Part shown: positions 52,301 through 60,887 of the stretch, one piece after another | Numbering within the stretch: position 1 is the first letter of the stretch | How the letters are laid out: each line of letters begins with the position of its first letter | Assembly (NCBI RefSeq): GCF_004000275.1 | Contig: NZ_RCIP01000003.1 | Span: forward strand, 124,001 to 188,000 | Direction: 5' to 3' | Origin: Saccharospirillum alexandrii | Lineage (GTDB): Bacteria > Pseudomonadota > Gammaproteobacteria > Pseudomonadales > Natronospirillaceae | DNA length: 64,000 bases | Made by a program: the position numbers and the translations under genes | The notes under the pieces: model-generated | The model's input: only the letters and a program-made list of their open reading frames with translations | The model's database searches: none | Told to the model about the DNA's origin: nothing

Positions 52301-52704
52301 AACACCGGGTATATAAGCCCGGCCACCAAAGCCCCCAGGGTGAGGTAAACGCCAAATCGCAACCGTTCTGCGGTCGCCCCGGAGATGATGGTGACCGAGG
52401 TGGCGCAGAACATGGCCTGAAACAGGAAGAAGGCCGACAACCAGGCATCGGTATGCCCAACATCGGGTAAAAAGTGGCTGGAGCCCAGCCAACCGGTCTG
52501 GCTGAGCCCAAACATGATGCCAAACCCATACAGCCAGTAGAGCAATACCGACAACGCAAAATCCGCCATGTTTTTTAGCGCGACGTTAATGGCATTCTTG
52601 CTGCGGGTAAGGCCGGCCTCCAGGCACAGGAAACCCAGCTGCATGTTGAAGACCAGGGCTGAACACAGCACCAGCCAGAAGACATCGAGAAGAGGTTTTT
52701 CCAT
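49303..52704 (-). CDS. Ammonium-transporter-like sensor fused to PAS-GGDEF-EAL
   Basis: A 1133-residue protein. Residues 1-385 are a complete Amt/Rh channel domain (FWLVLCSALVFNMQLGFLCL, GFVDFAGATVVHSVGGWVAL, FFGWFGFNGGSTL). A HAMP-like linker follows, then two PAS domains (about 455-560 and 575-690), GGDEF near residue 784 (ARLGGDEFGILLYR, intact) and EAL from about 895 (YEVLVRM, DDFGSGVSSFGYL, VDYIKIDGVFVKD). Such Amt-sensor fusions are thought to convert ammonium binding or flux into signalling. Here the output would be c-di-GMP synthesis and/or hydrolysis. It stands alone. Confidence 0.93.
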   Translation of the reverse strand: MEKPLLDVFWLVLCSALVFNMQLGFLCLEAGLTRSKNAINVALKNMADFALSVLLYWLYGFGIMFGLSQTGWLGSSHFLPDVGHTDAWLSAFFLFQAMFCATSVTIISGATAERLRFGVYLTLGALVAGLIYPVFGHWVWAGSFTDGQGWLGAAGFVDFAGATVVHSVGGWVALAVLMLIGPRSGRFDQDDPSLTIPGSNLPMAMLGALLLFFGWFGFNGGSTLSANAAVPGIVVNTLLGGVAGVAVVIALNWRLRGFTDAIQPINGLLAGLVAVTASAHAISAPDAVLIGAVGGLVMKVTEYALLRWRLDDAVGAVPVHLAAGIWGTLAVALFGDPELLGTGLSVAGQLLVQLKGILVCAAWSFGVAYLMLWLMKRRIPLRVTPEAERLGLNISEHGTRTELIELLEHMEGDARAGDFHGEVPVEPFTEVGQIASQYNRVIRALGLAVEKTQAIVRDIRDGIVTFQADGLLTSFNPGSQRLFALPGETGTVRLHQLLVEDNWRPETLLPLPGGETRQEVQCRRWDGSTFLAELTVTLGTDEGPGHYTGIVRDITERRRMEDQLYTEKNLAQVTLAAVADGVITTDRAGRITYMNPVAEELTGWPMADAAGQPLTDVYELVNEVTGEPLENPVSRLMRRSANNRGNTSAVHRALHRRDGKSISVQDAAAPIRDSEGRLIGAVLTFSDITIPRQLARDLSYQASHDALTGLINRTEFERILATLLSDAQETEHSHVMCYLDLDQFKVVNDTCGHIAGDELLRQLAALFRSRVRDVDVLARLGGDEFGILLYRCDVEEALHVAESIRELVMDFRFFWSNQSFAVGVSIGLVPVSDHGMSLAPLLSAADAACYAAKEAGRNRVHLFEPDDSQLLERKDEMQWVNRIHSALDNDRLRLYVQPIVPLKADGKTIPRYEVLVRMLDTRGTIVPPGAFMPAAERYNVATAIDRWVVSNILAWIGDYHRRKRQSPGHYSINLTADSLTNPEFLTFVLQLMEHHQVPPESVCFEITETSAIANLSSALHFMATLNAIGCEFSLDDFGSGVSSFGYLKNLPVDYIKIDGVFVKDICNDSAANVMVASINNIGQEMGLKTIAEFVESADIRDELCRLGINFAQGFHLGKPMPLASLSDVRMMPR

Positions 52705-52974
52705 GAAGCGGCTACCTAACCAGCGGTTGCATCATTAACCCTCAGTAATACAAGGCTCCGGATCAAACCCTGTTCTAGCAAGATTCAAACCATCCGAAAA
52801 CACCTGCAGTGGTGATCGGCCATGCCCTTTTCGACCCCCGATGCACCAGGGTGTGGCATTCATAGCGCCGCGCACTAAAAAGCAGCCTGTTGATGTCAAT
52901 CGGGCGCCTTTGGGAGGTATGATGGTGGTGCAACCGGGTTCTGCGCCCGCCCCCCTTTTACTGAAGAGAAAACG

Positions 52975-53304
52975 GTGACAATGCACAACGTAACAGCGCT
53001 CGAACTGGCGACATGGTTGAACGATGCGGCCCAGGACACCCCCGTGCTGCTCGACGTACGAGAGCCCTGGGAATTTGAGACCTGCCGGATAGACGGGTCG
53101 GTGGCAATGCCTATGAATTCTGTGCCGGATAAGCTGCCAGAACTGGACACCCAAGCGCCTATCGTTTGCATCTGCCATCATGGCGTGCGCAGCAGGCAAG
53201 TCGCGATGTATCTGGAGCAGCAGGGAATCATCAACGTTTACAATCTGACCGGTGGCGTGCATGCCTGGGCTCTGGAAGTCGACACCGCCATGCCGACGTA
53301 CTGA
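52975..53304 (+). CDS. Single-domain rhodanese-like sulfurtransferase
   Basis: A 109-residue rhodanese domain: LLDVREPWEFETCRIDGSVA, then the active-site loop CHHGVRSRQVAMYLEQQG (catalytic Cys near residue 65) and NLTGGVHAWALEVD. It carries persulfide sulfur. GTG at 52975 has GAAGAG at good spacing; an ATG at 52981 is an alternative. It precedes the SelO gene by about 120 nt on the same strand. Confidence 0.9.
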   Translation: MTMHNVTALELATWLNDAAQDTPVLLDVREPWEFETCRIDGSVAMPMNSVPDKLPELDTQAPIVCICHHGVRSRQVAMYLEQQGIINVYNLTGGVHAWALEVDTAMPTY

Positions 53305-53427
53305 TGGGTTGTAAAAACGGCCTGCCAAACCCATTCAACAGGTAAAGCAGATGAAAACGGCGTGCTGTTCCCCGGGCCTCGCGTGTCTGAGTTTGCCCGG
53401 TTCATTCAAGTAACGAGGAGCGTTGCC

Positions 53428-55251
53428 ATGCCAACCAATGATTCGATTCCTACTCAGCAGACCCCACCTGGCACACCAGCCACGGCGGTCGTTGAAGGCG
53501 GGCAGCAATCCGGCCCTGCATTGGGTTCAACGCTCAATCATCTGGCGGAGCTGGCAGACTATACGCTGATGGATTCGCTCAATGCCGATCCGGATGCGAA
53601 AGCAGACGGAGCCGACCAAGCGCCGCGGCAAGTGTTCTCGGGCCACTATGTGCCCGTGGTGCCAACGCCGATCGAAAACCCCGAGTACGTCGCCCACAGC
53701 AAGACGCTGTTCCACGAACTCGGCCTCGCCGACAGCCTGGCTGAATCGCCCGACTTCATGGCCATGTTCTCGGGCAATCTGACCCGGGTTCCGGAGCCAC
53801 TGCGTAAGGTGGGTTGGGCGACTGGCTATGCGCTGTCGATCTACGGCACCGAATATTACCAGCAGTGCCCTTTTCAGACCGGGAACGGCTATGGCGACGG
53901 GCGTGCGGTGTCTGTACTCGAAGCCGTAGCCAACGGCAAACGCTGGGAAATGCAGTTGAAAGGCGGCGGGCGTACACCCTATTGCCGGGGTGCCGATGGT
54001 CGGGCGGTGTTGCGCTCCAGCGTTCGGGAATTTCTGGCGCAGGAACACATGCATGCGCTCGGGGTGCCCACGTCACGATCACTCAGTTTGTACGTTTCCA
54101 AAACCGAACAGGTCCGCCGGCCCTGGTATTCGGAGGGATCTCGTTCCGAGAACCCGGACATACTGGTGCAGGAACCCGTCGCTATTTCCACACGGGTGGC
54201 ACCCTCTTTTATTCGGGTCGGCCAGCTCGAATTGTTCGGGCGTCGCGCGCGCAAGAACGAACACCCAAACGCCATGGCAGAACTCGAACAACTGGTGTTG
54301 CACCTGATCGATCGGGAATACCCCGGCGAGATCGACCCGGGACTGAGTACCTCCGAAAAAGTCGTGTCACTGGCTCGCTTGTTCCGCGCCCGGCTTACCC
54401 GGCTCGTGGCCAACTGGATTAGAGTTGGCTACTGCCAGGGCAACTTCAACAGCGATAACTGCGCCGCCGGCGGCTTCACACTCGACTACGGCCCGTTCGG
54501 TTTCTGCGATGCGTTCGACCCAATGTTTCAGCCCTGGACGGGCGGTGGTCAACACTTCTCGTTCCTGAACCAACCCGCCGCCGCAGAACGCAACTTTTAC
54601 TCGTTTTGCTCAGCCCTGCAGCCACTGCTGGTATCGGACCAGGACAGCCTGAAACAACTGATTGATGTTCACCATGAGTTCCCGGCGGTCATGCAAGCCG
54701 AACTTGCAACCATGTGGGCCGCCAAACTGGGGTTACCCGCCTTCGACGAGCCATTGTTCAAAGAACTGATATCGCTGATGGCGCAAACCCCGGTCGATTA
54801 CACCCTCTTCTTCCGTGAATTGTCGTCACTGCCCGGCGACATCGCTGCTCTGAAAAACAGCTTTTACAACGAAACAGACAGTGCCGGGCCCGCGATGGGA
54901 TCCCTGTATGCGACCGACCCGGAAGGCATGGACAAGCGCTGGTCACAGTGGCTTGCCCAATGGCAGTCACTCCTCAGCAGCGGGTCTGACCATACGCCGC
55001 CCCGTTCCCGTGAAGACATTACGCGGCACATGAAACTCGCCAACCCGAAATACACCCTGCGGGAATGGTTTGTGGTGCCTGCCTATCAGCAAGCGAGGCA
55101 AGGCGACTACACGCTGTTGCATGAACTTCAGGAAGTGATGACTCAGCCATACGCCGAACAATCGAGTGCCGTAGAGGAAAAGTACTACCGGCTCAAACCG
55201 GAACAGTACTTTGAAGCCGGTGGCTGGTCGCACTACAGCTGTTCATCGTAA
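53428..55251 (+). CDS. SelO/YdiU-family protein adenylyltransferase (pseudokinase)
   Basis: A 607-residue SelO-type protein: [20 protein letters not shown] and [20 protein letters not shown] (nucleotide-binding loop and Lys), [35 protein letters not shown] (metal Asn/Asp) and [13 protein letters not shown]. SelO transfers AMP to Ser/Thr/Tyr of redox proteins. E. coli SelO has about 480 residues, so this belongs to the longer form. ATG at 53428 follows GAGGAG; the preceding 22 codons lack conservation. The symbol selO applies by family. Confidence 0.85.
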   Translation: MPTNDSIPTQQTPPGTPATAVVEGGQQSGPALGSTLNHLAELADYTLMDSLNADPDAKADGADQAPRQVFSGHYVPVVPTPIENPEYVAHSKTLFHELGLADSLAESPDFMAMFSGNLTRVPEPLRKVGWATGYALSIYGTEYYQQCPFQTGNGYGDGRAVSVLEAVANGKRWEMQLKGGGRTPYCRGADGRAVLRSSVREFLAQEHMHALGVPTSRSLSLYVSKTEQVRRPWYSEGSRSENPDILVQEPVAISTRVAPSFIRVGQLELFGRRARKNEHPNAMAELEQLVLHLIDREYPGEIDPGLSTSEKVVSLARLFRARLTRLVANWIRVGYCQGNFNSDNCAAGGFTLDYGPFGFCDAFDPMFQPWTGGGQHFSFLNQPAAAERNFYSFCSALQPLLVSDQDSLKQLIDVHHEFPAVMQAELATMWAAKLGLPAFDEPLFKELISLMAQTPVDYTLFFRELSSLPGDIAALKNSFYNETDSAGPAMGSLYATDPEGMDKRWSQWLAQWQSLLSSGSDHTPPRSREDITRHMKLANPKYTLREWFVVPAYQQARQGDYTLLHELQEVMTQPYAEQSSAVEEKYYRLKPEQYFEAGGWSHYSCSS

Positions 55252-55407
55252 CGGTTAACCCTAGCTCAGACAGACCGGTAGAGACCTTTAACCGGCTTAG
55301 GCTATCCGCTTCAGTTCAGCAATTTCATTCTAGCTCGTTAACCACATGCCCCACTACAATGGGCACCATAGCTTAAGGCAGCTCATGATGCGGATGGGGC
55401 AGCGACG

Positions 55408-56241
55408 ATGACCAACCAAGACAACCAGTTCTGCTATACCAAAAGTCGTCAACTGGATCAGGTGACGGTTTTGCAGGCGCAGATGAATGACTTCTCGTAT
55501 GGCAAGCACGCCCATGAGGAGTATTCATTCGGTGTGACATTGGCCGGACGTCAGGACTTTTTCAGCCAAGGTACCTACCACCGCAGCCTGCCCGGCAACA
55601 TCATTGTGTTTAACCCCGGGGAGGTACACGACGGCCGCTCAGGTGTGGACGATACCTTGCGTTACCGGATGGTCTACATCCACCCCGATCAGTTGGAGCC
55701 GATGCTGACAGCCGCCGGCGTCAGACAGAGCGGTCATTTTCACATTGCCCATACCTTGATCAACGACACCCTACTGCGCCATCGCATCCTTGCGTTGTCG
55801 CAGTTGGTGGAGCACCAAACCGGCAACAAGTTACAGCTGGAGTGCGAGCTGTATCAGTTGGCGGCCCGTGTTGCCCAGTGCCACGGCCAGTATTCGCCAT
55901 ACCGGGAAGTGCGCAAGGTAGATCGTTTGCTGATACGGGCGAAAGAGTATATTCACGCCCATCTGCTGGACGACCTGTCACTGGATGTGATCAGCCAGAA
56001 AGCAACGCTCTCGAAATACCATTTCCTGCGGATGTTCCGCCAGCAGTATGGCATGACGCCTTACCAGTACATGGTCAACTGCCGACTCAACAAGGCACGC
56101 GAGGCATTGGAAGCGGGCAAAGCGGTTGATGATGTGATGTTTGAGTATGGTTTCAGTGACATGAGCCATTTCAACCGGCGTTTTAAACCGATCTACGGTA
56201 TGACACCACGGCAGTACCAGCAGCACTTTATCGACAAGTAA
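55408..56241 (+). CDS. AraC-family regulator with cupin sensor domain
   Basis: A 277-residue soluble regulator: N-terminal cupin (HAHEEYSFGVTLAGRQDFFS, PGNIIVFNPGEVHDGRS) and C-terminal double HTH (LSLDVISQKATLSKYHFLRM, YGFSDMSHFNRRFKPIYGMT). It lies directly upstream of a LysE-type exporter, a common pair in which the regulator senses the amino acid to be exported. 50 nt separate the genes. Confidence 0.9.
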   Translation: MTNQDNQFCYTKSRQLDQVTVLQAQMNDFSYGKHAHEEYSFGVTLAGRQDFFSQGTYHRSLPGNIIVFNPGEVHDGRSGVDDTLRYRMVYIHPDQLEPMLTAAGVRQSGHFHIAHTLINDTLLRHRILALSQLVEHQTGNKLQLECELYQLAARVAQCHGQYSPYREVRKVDRLLIRAKEYIHAHLLDDLSLDVISQKATLSKYHFLRMFRQQYGMTPYQYMVNCRLNKAREALEAGKAVDDVMFEYGFSDMSHFNRRFKPIYGMTPRQYQQHFIDK

Positions 56242-56291
56242 GTCGTTACCCGCCTTTCACACACTTCATTACTGACTTCCAGGGTTTCACA

Positions 56292-56891
56292 ATGGTTGAA
56301 ATACTCGCGTACGCGCTCGGCATTATGTACTCCCCCGGCCCGGTCAATATTATCAGCCTGAATGCCGGCCTGCAGGGGCACAACCGCTTACTGTTTTGTG
56401 TCGGCGTAGGCTGCGCCATGCTGTCGTTGTTCTTACTGTTTGGTTATACCGGTGCCTGGCTGGTCACCCCTCGTTATCAGGTGCTGGTCAGCCTGGCAGG
56501 CTCGGTTTATATCGCTTACCTGGCTTACAAAGTCGCCCGCGCCAGTGTCTCGATAAACACGACGTCACTCGCGCCAGATCAAACGCTGAATTTCAGTTCC
56601 GGCCTGTTCATGCAGCTGCTGAATCCCAAATCGTTTGTTGCCATCGTGCCGATCGTTACTGTTCAGTTTCCGGCAGCGGGCATTGAGGGTTGGGCAATCC
56701 TGTTCTGGTCTGTGCTACTGGCGACGCTGGCGTTCGGTGCGCCGACCACCTATATGCTGATGGGTAAACGTCTGGGCAAACGCATTCACCGGTCGAGCTA
56801 TTTGCGTCTACTGAATTTGGCGATGGCATTACTGCTGTTGTATGTCGCGATCGATATTGCCTACCGCCCCATTTACTTACTGTGGGTCTAA
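56292..56891 (+). CDS. LysE/RhtB-family exporter
   Basis: A 199-residue six-helix protein with the family signature YSPGPVNIISLNAGLQGHNR, central LAGSVYIAYLAYKVAR and LLNPKSFVAIVPIV. It probably exports an amino acid or similar metabolite under control of the AraC regulator upstream. It is a different subgroup from the exporter at 17964. Confidence 0.9.
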   Translation: MVEILAYALGIMYSPGPVNIISLNAGLQGHNRLLFCVGVGCAMLSLFLLFGYTGAWLVTPRYQVLVSLAGSVYIAYLAYKVARASVSINTTSLAPDQTLNFSSGLFMQLLNPKSFVAIVPIVTVQFPAAGIEGWAILFWSVLLATLAFGAPTTYMLMGKRLGKRIHRSSYLRLLNLAMALLLLYVAIDIAYRPIYLLWV

Positions 56892-56950
56892 CCAGACATG
56901 CGGGGCCAGAAACAGGGCTAACGGAGCCAATCGCGACTCGTCAGATAACG

Positions 56951-57658
56951 CTATCGAATGGCCTCGATTGAGGCGCACTGGGGTACCAGCAGCGCCTGCA
57001 GTGCCAGCTCACCCCGGTCGCTGAATACGATGGCGCGGGAACCTTTCTCCCGCTTCGCCCAGCCAAGCTCCTGTATTCGGACCAGCAGAGCAGCACCCAA
57101 AGCACCCGCTAAATGATGCCTGCGCTCACTCCAATCGAGGCAGGCTCTGCAAAAAGAGCGTTTTGCCGTGGCAACTCGGTCGGTATCAATATCCAGCTGG
57201 TGAAACCATACCCGCCCCTGAGCAGTCATGCCCAGCCCTCCCTGGTGTTGTTGAAGCACGCCTATCTGAAGCAACCCTTCATACACCTGAACCCCCAGTT
57301 CGCCCGCAAGATGGTCGTAACAAACACGGGCTTTGCGCAGGGCCGGTTCGCGCGGGCTCGTCAGTCTGGGAGGCTCGTCGTTTCGAACAGACAGACCCAT
57401 CAGTGATTCAAGCAGGTAAGCCACTTTAGACCCGGCGAGCCGAAAATAGCGGTGACGCCCCTGCCGATCTACCTTGAGTAATTCAGCATCCAACAGCTTG
57501 CCCAGGTGAAAACTGAGGGTTTGCTTAGTGACACCCGCTATGTCTGCCAGTTCAGTCGCCGTTAGCGCTCGACCCGACATTAACGCAGTGAGAACTTCGG
57601 CCCGGGCGTTACCACCAATAAGGGCGGCCACGCGCACAATGTTAGGGCCTTCACTCAT
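56951..57658 (-). CDS. ArsR-type winged-helix regulator with C-terminal extension
   Basis: A 235-residue protein: N-terminal ArsR-like HTH (ARAEVLTALMSGRALTATEL, AGVTKQTLSFHLGKLLDAEL, GRHRYFRLAGSKVAYLLESL) and a second domain including CRACLDWSERRHHLAGALGA, seen in long ArsR-like regulators near monooxygenase or efflux genes. It is divergent from the NIPSNAP/monooxygenase pair at 57733 and probably represses it. Two cysteines in CRAC could bind metal or sense redox. Confidence 0.85.
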   Translation of the reverse strand: MSEGPNIVRVAALIGGNARAEVLTALMSGRALTATELADIAGVTKQTLSFHLGKLLDAELLKVDRQGRHRYFRLAGSKVAYLLESLMGLSVRNDEPPRLTSPREPALRKARVCYDHLAGELGVQVYEGLLQIGVLQQHQGGLGMTAQGRVWFHQLDIDTDRVATAKRSFCRACLDWSERRHHLAGALGAALLVRIQELGWAKREKGSRAIVFSDRGELALQALLVPQCASIEAIR

Positions 57659-57732
57659 GGTTCGACCCAGCTCGAACCATCGGAAATCGACAAGACGCTA
57701 CCATAGCTGTCACCCTTTGAAGGAGAAAGTAC

Positions 57733-58080
57733 ATGAGTATTACCTGCATAATCCGCTATGAAATCGACCCGTTCCAACGCGATGCGTTCAAAGAATACGC
57801 TGAAAACTGGGGGCGGACCATCCCCCGGTGCGGCGGTCACCTGGTTGGCTACTTTCTTCCCTATGAGGGCACAAACAACATTGCCTGGGGGCTGATCGCG
57901 TTCGACAGCCTGGCGCACTACGAAGCTTACCGGGCCCGGTTGAAAGCGGATGCAGAGGGGCACTCAAACTTCACGCTGGCCCAGAAGCGTCAGTTTATTC
58001 TCAAGGAGGAACGCACTTTCGTCGAGACAGTAGACGGCACGTTTGGCATGGCACCTGTCATCGCTGGAGGTGCTGCATGA
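57733..58080 (+). CDS. NIPSNAP-family protein
   Basis: A 115-residue dimeric alpha-beta barrel type protein: [40 protein letters not shown] and [14 protein letters not shown] are typical NIPSNAP segments. These often accompany monooxygenase-like proteins. GAAGGAGAAAGTAC precedes the ATG. It overlaps the next gene by ATGA and is divergent from the ArsR-type regulator. Confidence 0.85.
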   Translation: MSITCIIRYEIDPFQRDAFKEYAENWGRTIPRCGGHLVGYFLPYEGTNNIAWGLIAFDSLAHYEAYRARLKADAEGHSNFTLAQKRQFILKEERTFVETVDGTFGMAPVIAGGAA

Positions 58081-58424
58081 TAGCGGTCATCTTTGAGGTT
58101 CTGCCGCATGCGAATCGTAAACAAGACTATCTCGACACCGCCAGTGCATTGCGCCCGCATTTGGAAAGCATGGACGGTTTTCTGTCGATAGAGCGTTTCC
58201 AAAGCCTCACGGAGTCAGACAAAATCCTGTCGCTCTCATTCTGGCGGGATGAGGAAGCCGTGAAACAATGGCGGACATTTGAACGCCATAGAGCCGCCCA
58301 AAGCGAAGGGCGGCAGCGTATATTTGCCGATTACCGACTGCGCGTTGCAACGGTTATTCGGGATTACGGCATGGAGGACCGAGACGAGGCACCTGAGGAT
58401 TCACGCTCTTTTATGGATCGATAG
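58077..58424 (+). CDS. Antibiotic-biosynthesis-monooxygenase (ABM) domain protein
   Basis: A 115-residue ABM-fold protein: [35 protein letters not shown] and [20 protein letters not shown]. The fold oxidises quinone-like compounds without cofactors in some members, while others bind haem. Translationally coupled to the NIPSNAP protein, with which it may form a mixed dimeric-barrel assembly handling reactive aromatic compounds. Confidence 0.88.
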   Translation: MIAVIFEVLPHANRKQDYLDTASALRPHLESMDGFLSIERFQSLTESDKILSLSFWRDEEAVKQWRTFERHRAAQSEGRQRIFADYRLRVATVIRDYGMEDRDEAPEDSRSFMDR

Positions 58425-58574
58425 CACACAGTGACAAAGACCGGGTAACGAGTGTCTGGTGACCATCATGCTGACGCTGGAAAGTAGTGCTATTGTTTCC
58501 CGCGCGTTATGCTGCCAACAAGAATGAATACGGGCTATGACCTGAACAACAGACCAACCACTAGACAGGCTCTG

Positions 58575-59273
58575 ATGAAACGCACGGTACTGATCATTGA
58601 AGATACAACCGACATTGCTCAACTGGTGCGTATGCACCTGGAGGATCTCGACTGTACCGTGCTGGTTGAAGACCGGGGTGATACTGGTCTGGCCCGTTTC
58701 CGGGAAGGCGGCATCGACCTGGTGATACTGGATCTGATGCTGCCAGGCATGGATGGCCTCTCGGTGTGCCGGGAGATTCGCACTCTGCCGGGGTATACGC
58801 CGGTGTTGATGCTGACCGCCCGCACGTCGGAGCTGGACCGGGTACTGGGGCTGGAGATGGGCGCTGATGATTACCTGACCAAGCCGTTCAGTGTGGCCGA
58901 GCTGACGGCCCGGGTAAAAGCCCTGTTCCGCCGGGTCGATGCCTTGTCGCAACCGGCTAAAGCGCCAGACACAGACATCGTGGTGCGTGATCAGCTTCGG
59001 CTCGACCCCTCCAAACGCCGTGTCTGGATCGCCGATGCCGAGGTGGAACTGACCGCACGGGAATTTGACCTGCTGCTGCATTTCGCCAGCCACCCGGGGC
59101 AGGTGTTCAGTCGCCTGCAATTGCTCGATGCCGTGTGGGGTTATAATCACGAAGGCTATGAGCATACGGTTAACACCCACATCAATCGCCTGCGCGGCAA
59201 AATAGAAACCGACCTCACCCACCCGCATTACATTGAGACCGTCTGGGGCGTCGGCTACCGGTTCCGCGAATGA
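58575..59273 (+). CDS. OmpR-family response regulator
   Basis: A 232-residue protein: receiver domain with acidic pocket (LIIEDTTDI), phospho-Asp in DLVILDLMLPGMDG near residue 52, MLTARTS and DDYLTKPFS (Lys near 102). The C-terminal winged helix reads LTAREFDLLLHFASHPGQVF and HTVNTHINRLRGKIE. Start at 58575 chosen because the upstream codons are not conserved. ATGA overlap with the kinase gene at 59270. Confidence 0.92.
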   Translation: MKRTVLIIEDTTDIAQLVRMHLEDLDCTVLVEDRGDTGLARFREGGIDLVILDLMLPGMDGLSVCREIRTLPGYTPVLMLTARTSELDRVLGLEMGADDYLTKPFSVAELTARVKALFRRVDALSQPAKAPDTDIVVRDQLRLDPSKRRVWIADAEVELTAREFDLLLHFASHPGQVFSRLQLLDAVWGYNHEGYEHTVNTHINRLRGKIETDLTHPHYIETVWGVGYRFRE

Positions 59274-60781
59274 ATAATCCGTTCAAGTTGCTCCGCAGCC
59301 TCTATGCCCGCCTGGCGCTCGGCCTGTTTGTGTTGTTGATTGTGGTCGGCCTGGTGTACACCGCCATCAGCCTGGTGGCGCTGCGCAGTTACCAGGCATC
59401 GGTCAATCAGGAGCTGAACCGCAACCTGGCGATGAATCTGGTGGCCGACCAGAACCTGGTCGCTAACGGGGAGCTGAATTTCGATGAACTGGATAACCTG
59501 TTCTCGCTGTACATGTCGATCAACCCCAGCATCGAGATCTACCTGATCAACCCGGAAGGCCGCATTCTGTCGTACTCGGCAGACCCCGATAAGATCAAAC
59601 GCAACAGCGTGTCGATGGCGCCCATCCTGCGCCTACTGTCAAACCCCGATGCCTATCCCCTGCTGGGTGACGACCCGCGCAGCCACGACCGGCAAAAAGT
59701 GTTCTCGGTGACGCCGGTTCCCTCGGCCGACAACGTGGAAGGCTACCTCTATGTGGTGTTGCGCGGTGAAGAGTACGATTCCGCCGAACTGATGGCCCGG
59801 GAAAGCCAGTTTTTCATCATCAGCGCCTGGGCTGTGGCGGTCAGTCTGGGCATCGGGTTACTGGCCGGGCTGGCGGTGTTTCATGTGCTTACCCGCCGAC
59901 TGAAGCGTCTGGCGGATCGCGTCGATCACTTCCAGAACCAGCTGGCCTCCGACACCCCCCGATTGCCAACGCCGGCCGGTGATGAAATCGACACCCTGGC
60001 GTTAACGTTCGAGCGCATGTCGACGCGCATTACCCTGCAACTGGACCAGTTGCAGGAGAAAGACGCGTTGCGGCGTCAGCTGGTGGCTCAGGTATCGCAT
60101 GATCTGCGCACACCGCTCGCCAGCTTGCAGGGATATGTCGAAAGCCTGCTGATCAAACGCGACCACCTGAGTGAGGAAGAACAGCGGCGCTTTCTGACCA
60201 TCGCCCTGAACGAATCCCGCCGGCTCGGCCGTCTGATTGACGAATTGTTTGAACTGGCCGCTCTGGAAGCCCGGGAGAAGCAGCCTGAGCCAGAGCCCTT
60301 CTCACTGCCAGAGCTGATTCACGATGTGACTCACAAACACCAGCCAGCCGCCGCCAACCGATCCATTGAGCTGAACATCGAAGGCGATTTGGCGTTGCCC
60401 ATGGCGTACGCTGATCTGGGCATGACCGAGCGTGTGCTGGACAACCTGATCAGCAACGCCATGGACCACACACCGGACAACGGACGCATCGAACTCACAC
60501 TGGCACAAGCGGATGAGGCTGTGTCTGTGACGGTACACGACACCGGCCCCGGTATTGCCCCGGAAGATTTGCCGTTCATTTTTGACGCGTTTCACCGCGG
60601 CTCATCCGAGCGAAGCTCGGCCCATGCCGGGCTCGGGCTCGCCATTGCCCGGCGCATTATGATGCTGCAGCACGGCAGCATCAGTGCCGGCAACCACCAC
60701 GACGCAGGCGCAGAGTTCGTGGTGACGTTGCCGCTGGCAGCCACACTCATGGCGCCTTCCAACAACCATAACGGTTCGTGA
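59270..60781 (+). CDS. Membrane sensor histidine kinase
   Basis: A 503-residue kinase: helix 1 (LGLFVLLIVVGLVYTAISLV), a periplasmic domain of about 140 residues, helix 2 (FIISAWAVAVSLGIGLLAGL), HAMP, H-box VSHDLRTPLASLQGYVESL (His near residue 278), then N-box DNLISNAMDHTPDNG and G boxes DTGPGIAPEDLPFIFD and GLGLAIARRIMM. Partner of the preceding regulator. About 100 nt downstream lies the MsrA-MsrB gene, which suggests, but does not prove, an oxidative-stress role. Confidence 0.92.
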   Translation: MNNPFKLLRSLYARLALGLFVLLIVVGLVYTAISLVALRSYQASVNQELNRNLAMNLVADQNLVANGELNFDELDNLFSLYMSINPSIEIYLINPEGRILSYSADPDKIKRNSVSMAPILRLLSNPDAYPLLGDDPRSHDRQKVFSVTPVPSADNVEGYLYVVLRGEEYDSAELMARESQFFIISAWAVAVSLGIGLLAGLAVFHVLTRRLKRLADRVDHFQNQLASDTPRLPTPAGDEIDTLALTFERMSTRITLQLDQLQEKDALRRQLVAQVSHDLRTPLASLQGYVESLLIKRDHLSEEEQRRFLTIALNESRRLGRLIDELFELAALEAREKQPEPEPFSLPELIHDVTHKHQPAAANRSIELNIEGDLALPMAYADLGMTERVLDNLISNAMDHTPDNGRIELTLAQADEAVSVTVHDTGPGIAPEDLPFIFDAFHRGSSERSSAHAGLGLAIARRIMMLQHGSISAGNHHDAGAEFVVTLPLAATLMAPSNNHNGS

Positions 60782-60887
60782 TACTTTTGTTATAAACAAC
60801 AGACTTCCCTGTGAACCTTTGCCTGCAGACTGTCTTTCGTGAAACAGGACATCCCTTCTTCTGCCCAAGGCCAACGAGGTACACAGT

